A program made the translations under genes and the position numbers. A model generated the notes under the pieces. That model made no database searches. It was given only the letters and a program-made list of their open reading frames with translations, and was not told the origin of the DNA. This document shows positions 4,369-6,646 of a stretch of 6,646 bases of DNA, in pieces. The DNA is from CBDUWP01 sp965370955 (GTDB taxonomy: Bacteria > Planctomycetota > Phycisphaerae > Sedimentisphaerales > Anaerobacaceae): contig CBDUWP010000078.1 in the NCBI GenBank assembly GCA_965370955.1, positions 1 to 6,646 on the forward strand, in the 5' to 3' direction. Numbering within the stretch: the stretch's first letter is position 1; each line of letters begins with the position of its first letter.

Positions 4369-5007
4369 ATGTTTACTGGCTTGATAGAAGCAATCGGCGT
4401 AGTAAAGGCGGTACGGCCAAACAGTTCAGCTGCCATGCTGAGTATAGATATCGGCTCGCTCGCGGAGGATGTCAAAATCGGCGACAGTATAGCGATCAAC
4501 GGGATCTGTTTGACAGCTGCCGCAATTGACAAAACCATTGTTCAATTTGATGTCAGCCCTGAAACCCTTGCCGCAAGCAGCATAAAAACATTGAAAACAA
4601 ATTCAGCTGTCAACATTGAACGAGCAATGAAACTTTCAGACAGGTTCGGCGGCCATTTTGTGCAGGGCCATGTCGATGCCTCCGTTAAAGTTCAAAATAT
4701 AACCGATAGCGGCAAGTTCAAAATAATGAGCCTAAGCTGCCATAAGGAGCTTTTAGCACAACTATTGCCAAAAGGTTCTGTCGCAATAAACGGCATATCC
4801 CTTACCATTTCAGAGATAAATCCAACATCTTTCGGCGTTTGTCTGATACCTGAAACAATCAAAAATACCACCCTGAAAAATACCAAAACAGGTGACATCG
4901 TAAATATAGAAATCGATATCATAACAAAAACGGTAGCGAGCCAGTTAGCGAATATGGTTTCCACAAACAGCTTAACTGCCGAGAAGATCCGACAACTGGG
5001 ATTTTAA
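4369..5007 (+). CDS. ribE: Riboflavin synthase, alpha subunit
   Basis: This enzyme dismutates two 6,7-dimethyl-8-ribityllumazine molecules to riboflavin and a pyrimidinedione in the cytoplasm, the last step of riboflavin synthesis. The 212 residues start with the diagnostic MFTGLIEAIG and contain two homologous lumazine-binding barrels (about 1-96 and 97-190). The duplication is visible as SIAINGICLT (40-49) and SVAINGISLT (137-146). GGHFVQGHVD (94-103) begins the second barrel. Cys47, His101, Ser144 and Asp183 correspond to residues implicated in the E. coli enzyme (Cys48, His102, Ser146, Asp185). The C-terminal helix (about 190-212) would trimerise. Length is normal. AGGA lies 7 nt before the ATG. 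It is first in a tight operon with pdxA and rsmA. The partner lumazine synthase (ribH) is not in the window. Confidence 0.97.
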   Translation: MFTGLIEAIGVVKAVRPNSSAAMLSIDIGSLAEDVKIGDSIAINGICLTAAAIDKTIVQFDVSPETLAASSIKTLKTNSAVNIERAMKLSDRFGGHFVQGHVDASVKVQNITDSGKFKIMSLSCHKELLAQLLPKGSVAINGISLTISEINPTSFGVCLIPETIKNTTLKNTKTGDIVNIEIDIITKTVASQLANMVSTNSLTAEKIRQLGF

Positions 5008-5014
5008 TTTGCCG

Positions 5015-6073
5015 ATGAGAAACCTTAAAACACATAAAAACAATCAGCCTGTGATAGGTGTCACAGTTGGCGACCTTTGCGGAATAGGCCCAGAAATTGT
5101 GGTCAAGGCACTAGCCGACCCTGCCATCCGTCAGCTAGGTAAATTCATTATCTTCGGAACAGACGAGCAATTAAGATACGCCGCCGGCCGTGCCGAGATT
5201 GAGCCATTTTGGGGCAAATATTCCTATGAAAAACTTAGCACAGATTTTACGCAAAAAGTCGCAGTAGCAGATTACGATAAATACTTCATCGATCCGAGAA
5301 TCTCCGGGCCGAGCAAAATTTCGGGGCAAGCTTCGCTTGAATTTTGCAAAGATGCCATAGAGGCAATCCAGAATAATATTACCGACGCTATAGTGACAGC
5401 CCCCATCAGCAAAGTCAGCTGGAACATGGCAGGCGCCAAATGGCCCGGCCACACAGAAATGCTGGCTGAGCTATGCAAATCGCCGAGAAAAGTGATGATG
5501 TTCGTAGCAGGCAAAATGCGATTGGCATTAGCGACCATACATGAACGACTATTTGATGTTCGGCATAAATTCACGATCGGCTGTGTCTTTGAACCAATCG
5601 ATCTATTGAATATCGCTCTTCAAACATATTTCGATATTGAAAAGCCTTTGATAGCAGTTGCCGCTCTCAATCCCCATGCCGGCGAAAACGGCCAGTTCGG
5701 CGATGAAGAACAGCGGATAATAGCCCCTGCGATCTTGATGGCTCAGGAACAGGGCATCAATTGTTTTGGTCCTGTTGCGGCAGATTCTTTATTTATCAAA
5801 GCCGCTCAAGGAGAATATGACGGCTTGGTCGCGATGTATCACGATCAAGCCATGATACCGATAAAGTTAATCGCTCGTGATAATGCCGTCAATGTCACGA
5901 TCGGAATACCAATCATCAGAACCTCGCCAGCCCATGGCACAGCCTTTGATATTGTGGGCAAAAACATAGCTAATCCAGACAGTATGAAAGCCGCATTAAA
6001 AACAGCAATAGAGATGGTACAGATCAAAAAATTGAACCAGCATAATCTAAAAGTCAATCACAATGCACAGTAA
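5015..6073 (+). CDS. pdxA: 4-hydroxythreonine-4-phosphate dehydrogenase PdxA
   Basis: PdxA oxidises 4-phosphohydroxy-L-threonine with NAD(P), giving the amine that PdxJ condenses with deoxyxylulose phosphate in de novo vitamin B6 synthesis. From the ATG at 5015 it has 352 residues, slightly longer than typical (about 330) because of N- and C-terminal tails. Family motifs are VGDLCGIGPEIV (18-29), TAPISK (128-133), PGHTEML (144-150), NPHAGE (219-224), YHDQ (275-278) and TSPAHGTAFDI (303-313). His176, His221 and His276 have exactly the spacing of the E. coli metal ligands His166/211/266, and His146 aligns with substrate-binding His136. The usual GDPAGIGPE reads GDLCGIGPE here. A TTG at 5009 is an alternative start with GGGA 7 nt upstream. 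It follows ribE by at most 7 nt and overlaps rsmA by 11 nt. PdxA2-type sugar-acid dehydrogenases are less likely given this context. Confidence 0.93.
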   Translation: MRNLKTHKNNQPVIGVTVGDLCGIGPEIVVKALADPAIRQLGKFIIFGTDEQLRYAAGRAEIEPFWGKYSYEKLSTDFTQKVAVADYDKYFIDPRISGPSKISGQASLEFCKDAIEAIQNNITDAIVTAPISKVSWNMAGAKWPGHTEMLAELCKSPRKVMMFVAGKMRLALATIHERLFDVRHKFTIGCVFEPIDLLNIALQTYFDIEKPLIAVAALNPHAGENGQFGDEEQRIIAPAILMAQEQGINCFGPVAADSLFIKAAQGEYDGLVAMYHDQAMIPIKLIARDNAVNVTIGIPIIRTSPAHGTAFDIVGKNIANPDSMKAALKTAIEMVQIKKLNQHNLKVNHNAQ

Positions 6074-6646
6074 AAAACAGCTCCAACATCTTTTGGGAAC
6101 AGCCGGCATAAGGCCTAATAAAAAATTTGGCCAGAACTTTCTCATAGACCTAAATCTAATCGAATTTATTGCAGAAACTGCCGATATCAAAGACAGCGAT
6201 ATTGTTCTTGAGGTTGGCCCTGCGACAGGTTCTTTGACGAGCGTATTGAGTCAAAAGGCCGGTCATGTTATAGCGGTTGAGATTGACACAATTCTTGCCA
6301 AGATAGCGAGCGATGAACTATTGTTAAATAAAAATGTCACTGTCATAAACGCCGACATATTACAAAACAAGCATACGATAAATCCGCTCGTTACCGAGCA
6401 ATTACAGCAGTTGAAAAAAACCTATGGCGGCAATTTTCTATTGGTAGCAAATTTGCCCTATTGCGTTGCGTCGCCTGTCATGCTGAATTTAATTGAGCAG
6501 CCGTTTTCGGTAGAAAAGATGTGCGTCACTGTTCAGAAAGAAGTTGGCCAGAGAATGACAGCTGACGAACATTGTGACCATTACGGCGCTATGAGTATCC
6601 TGTTTAACGCCACCGGCACAACTAAGCTGATAAAGACTATCAATGC
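6063..6646 (+). CDS. rsmA: 16S rRNA dimethyladenosine transferase RsmA/KsgA (3' truncated by window end)
   Basis: RsmA (KsgA) uses SAM to dimethylate two adjacent adenosines (A1518/A1519 in E. coli numbering) near the 3' end of 16S rRNA, a late checkpoint in small-subunit assembly. The 194 complete codons visible begin MHSKKQLQHLLGTAGIRPNKKFGQNFLID. Motifs in order are FGQNFL (22-27), SAM motif I EVGPATGSLT (50-59), VEID (72-75, ribose-binding acid), NADIL (96-100), catalytic NLPYCVASP (129-137) and VQKEVGQRM (157-165). Motif I has Ala where Gly is common, and the residue after NLPY is Cys; that last position is known to vary. The ATG lies 11 nt before the pdxA stop, and no good ribosome binding site precedes it, so translation is probably coupled to pdxA. 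The C-terminal helical domain lies outside the window. Confidence 0.95.
   Translation, partial: MHSKKQLQHLLGTAGIRPNKKFGQNFLIDLNLIEFIAETADIKDSDIVLEVGPATGSLTSVLSQKAGHVIAVEIDTILAKIASDELLLNKNVTVINADILQNKHTINPLVTEQLQQLKKTYGGNFLLVANLPYCVASPVMLNLIEQPFSVEKMCVTVQKEVGQRMTADEHCDHYGAMSILFNATGTTKLIKTIN

Noticed and set aside
5171..5574. Two minus-strand frames of 93 and 100 residues inside pdxA
   Set aside because: They mirror the coding strand of a clear PdxA and have no independent motifs or translation signals.
1..6646. CRISPR array, defence system or mobile element
   Set aside because: No spaced direct repeats of CRISPR size, no transposase, integrase, nuclease or toxin-antitoxin-like gene, and no terminal repeats with target duplication were seen.

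Overview
The window looks like chromosomal DNA of a planctomycete, most likely a Phycisphaerae/Sedimentisphaerales-type lineage. The evidence is two Sec-exported proteins with planctomycete-style PEP-CTERM tails (PEPAT, a Gly/Leu-rich hydrophobic helix, then a basic end), A+T-rich intergenic DNA with moderate-GC genes, and the style of the housekeeping genes. The lineage is an inference; no rRNA is present to confirm it. No transposase, integrase, phage gene or CRISPR array is visible.

Left part (1-2206): two minus-strand genes for secreted PEP-CTERM surface proteins flank a plus-strand tRNA-Leu(CAG) that has its own well-formed promoter. The first surface protein (187-819) carries the Cys...(A)LQTAIW signature of thioester (TED/TQXA-like) domains. 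The second (1208-1813) is of unknown family. Short A+T-rich repeats occur here: a 10-bp-phased TGG array at 7-56, and a near-perfect 17-bp tandem repeat in the leader of the second gene. The first gene ends in a strong intrinsic terminator.

Middle (2207-4260): a plus-strand polytopic membrane protein resembling DUF4203/TMEM198-type proteins, then nrdR, the ATP-cone/zinc-ribbon repressor of ribonucleotide reductase genes. Two NrdR-box-like 16-mers with 31-bp centre spacing precede nrdR, suggesting autoregulation. Convergent to nrdR is a minus-strand gene for a small single-pass membrane protein with a coiled coil and a TPR-like C-terminus. It is followed by two successive minus-strand terminators about 100 bp apart.

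Right part (4288-6646): a tight plus-strand operon ribE-pdxA-rsmA, covering riboflavin synthase, 4-hydroxythreonine-4-phosphate dehydrogenase and 16S rRNA dimethyladenosine transferase (cut by the window end). It has a recognisable promoter and a small leader hairpin. Flavin and pyridoxal-phosphate biosynthesis are thus coupled to ribosome maturation; pdxA-rsmA adjacency is also known from proteobacteria.

No clearly new multi-gene system is present. The items most worth a second look are the thioester-domain PEP-CTERM protein, the candidate NrdR boxes, the phased repeats, and the interval between the two tandem terminators.
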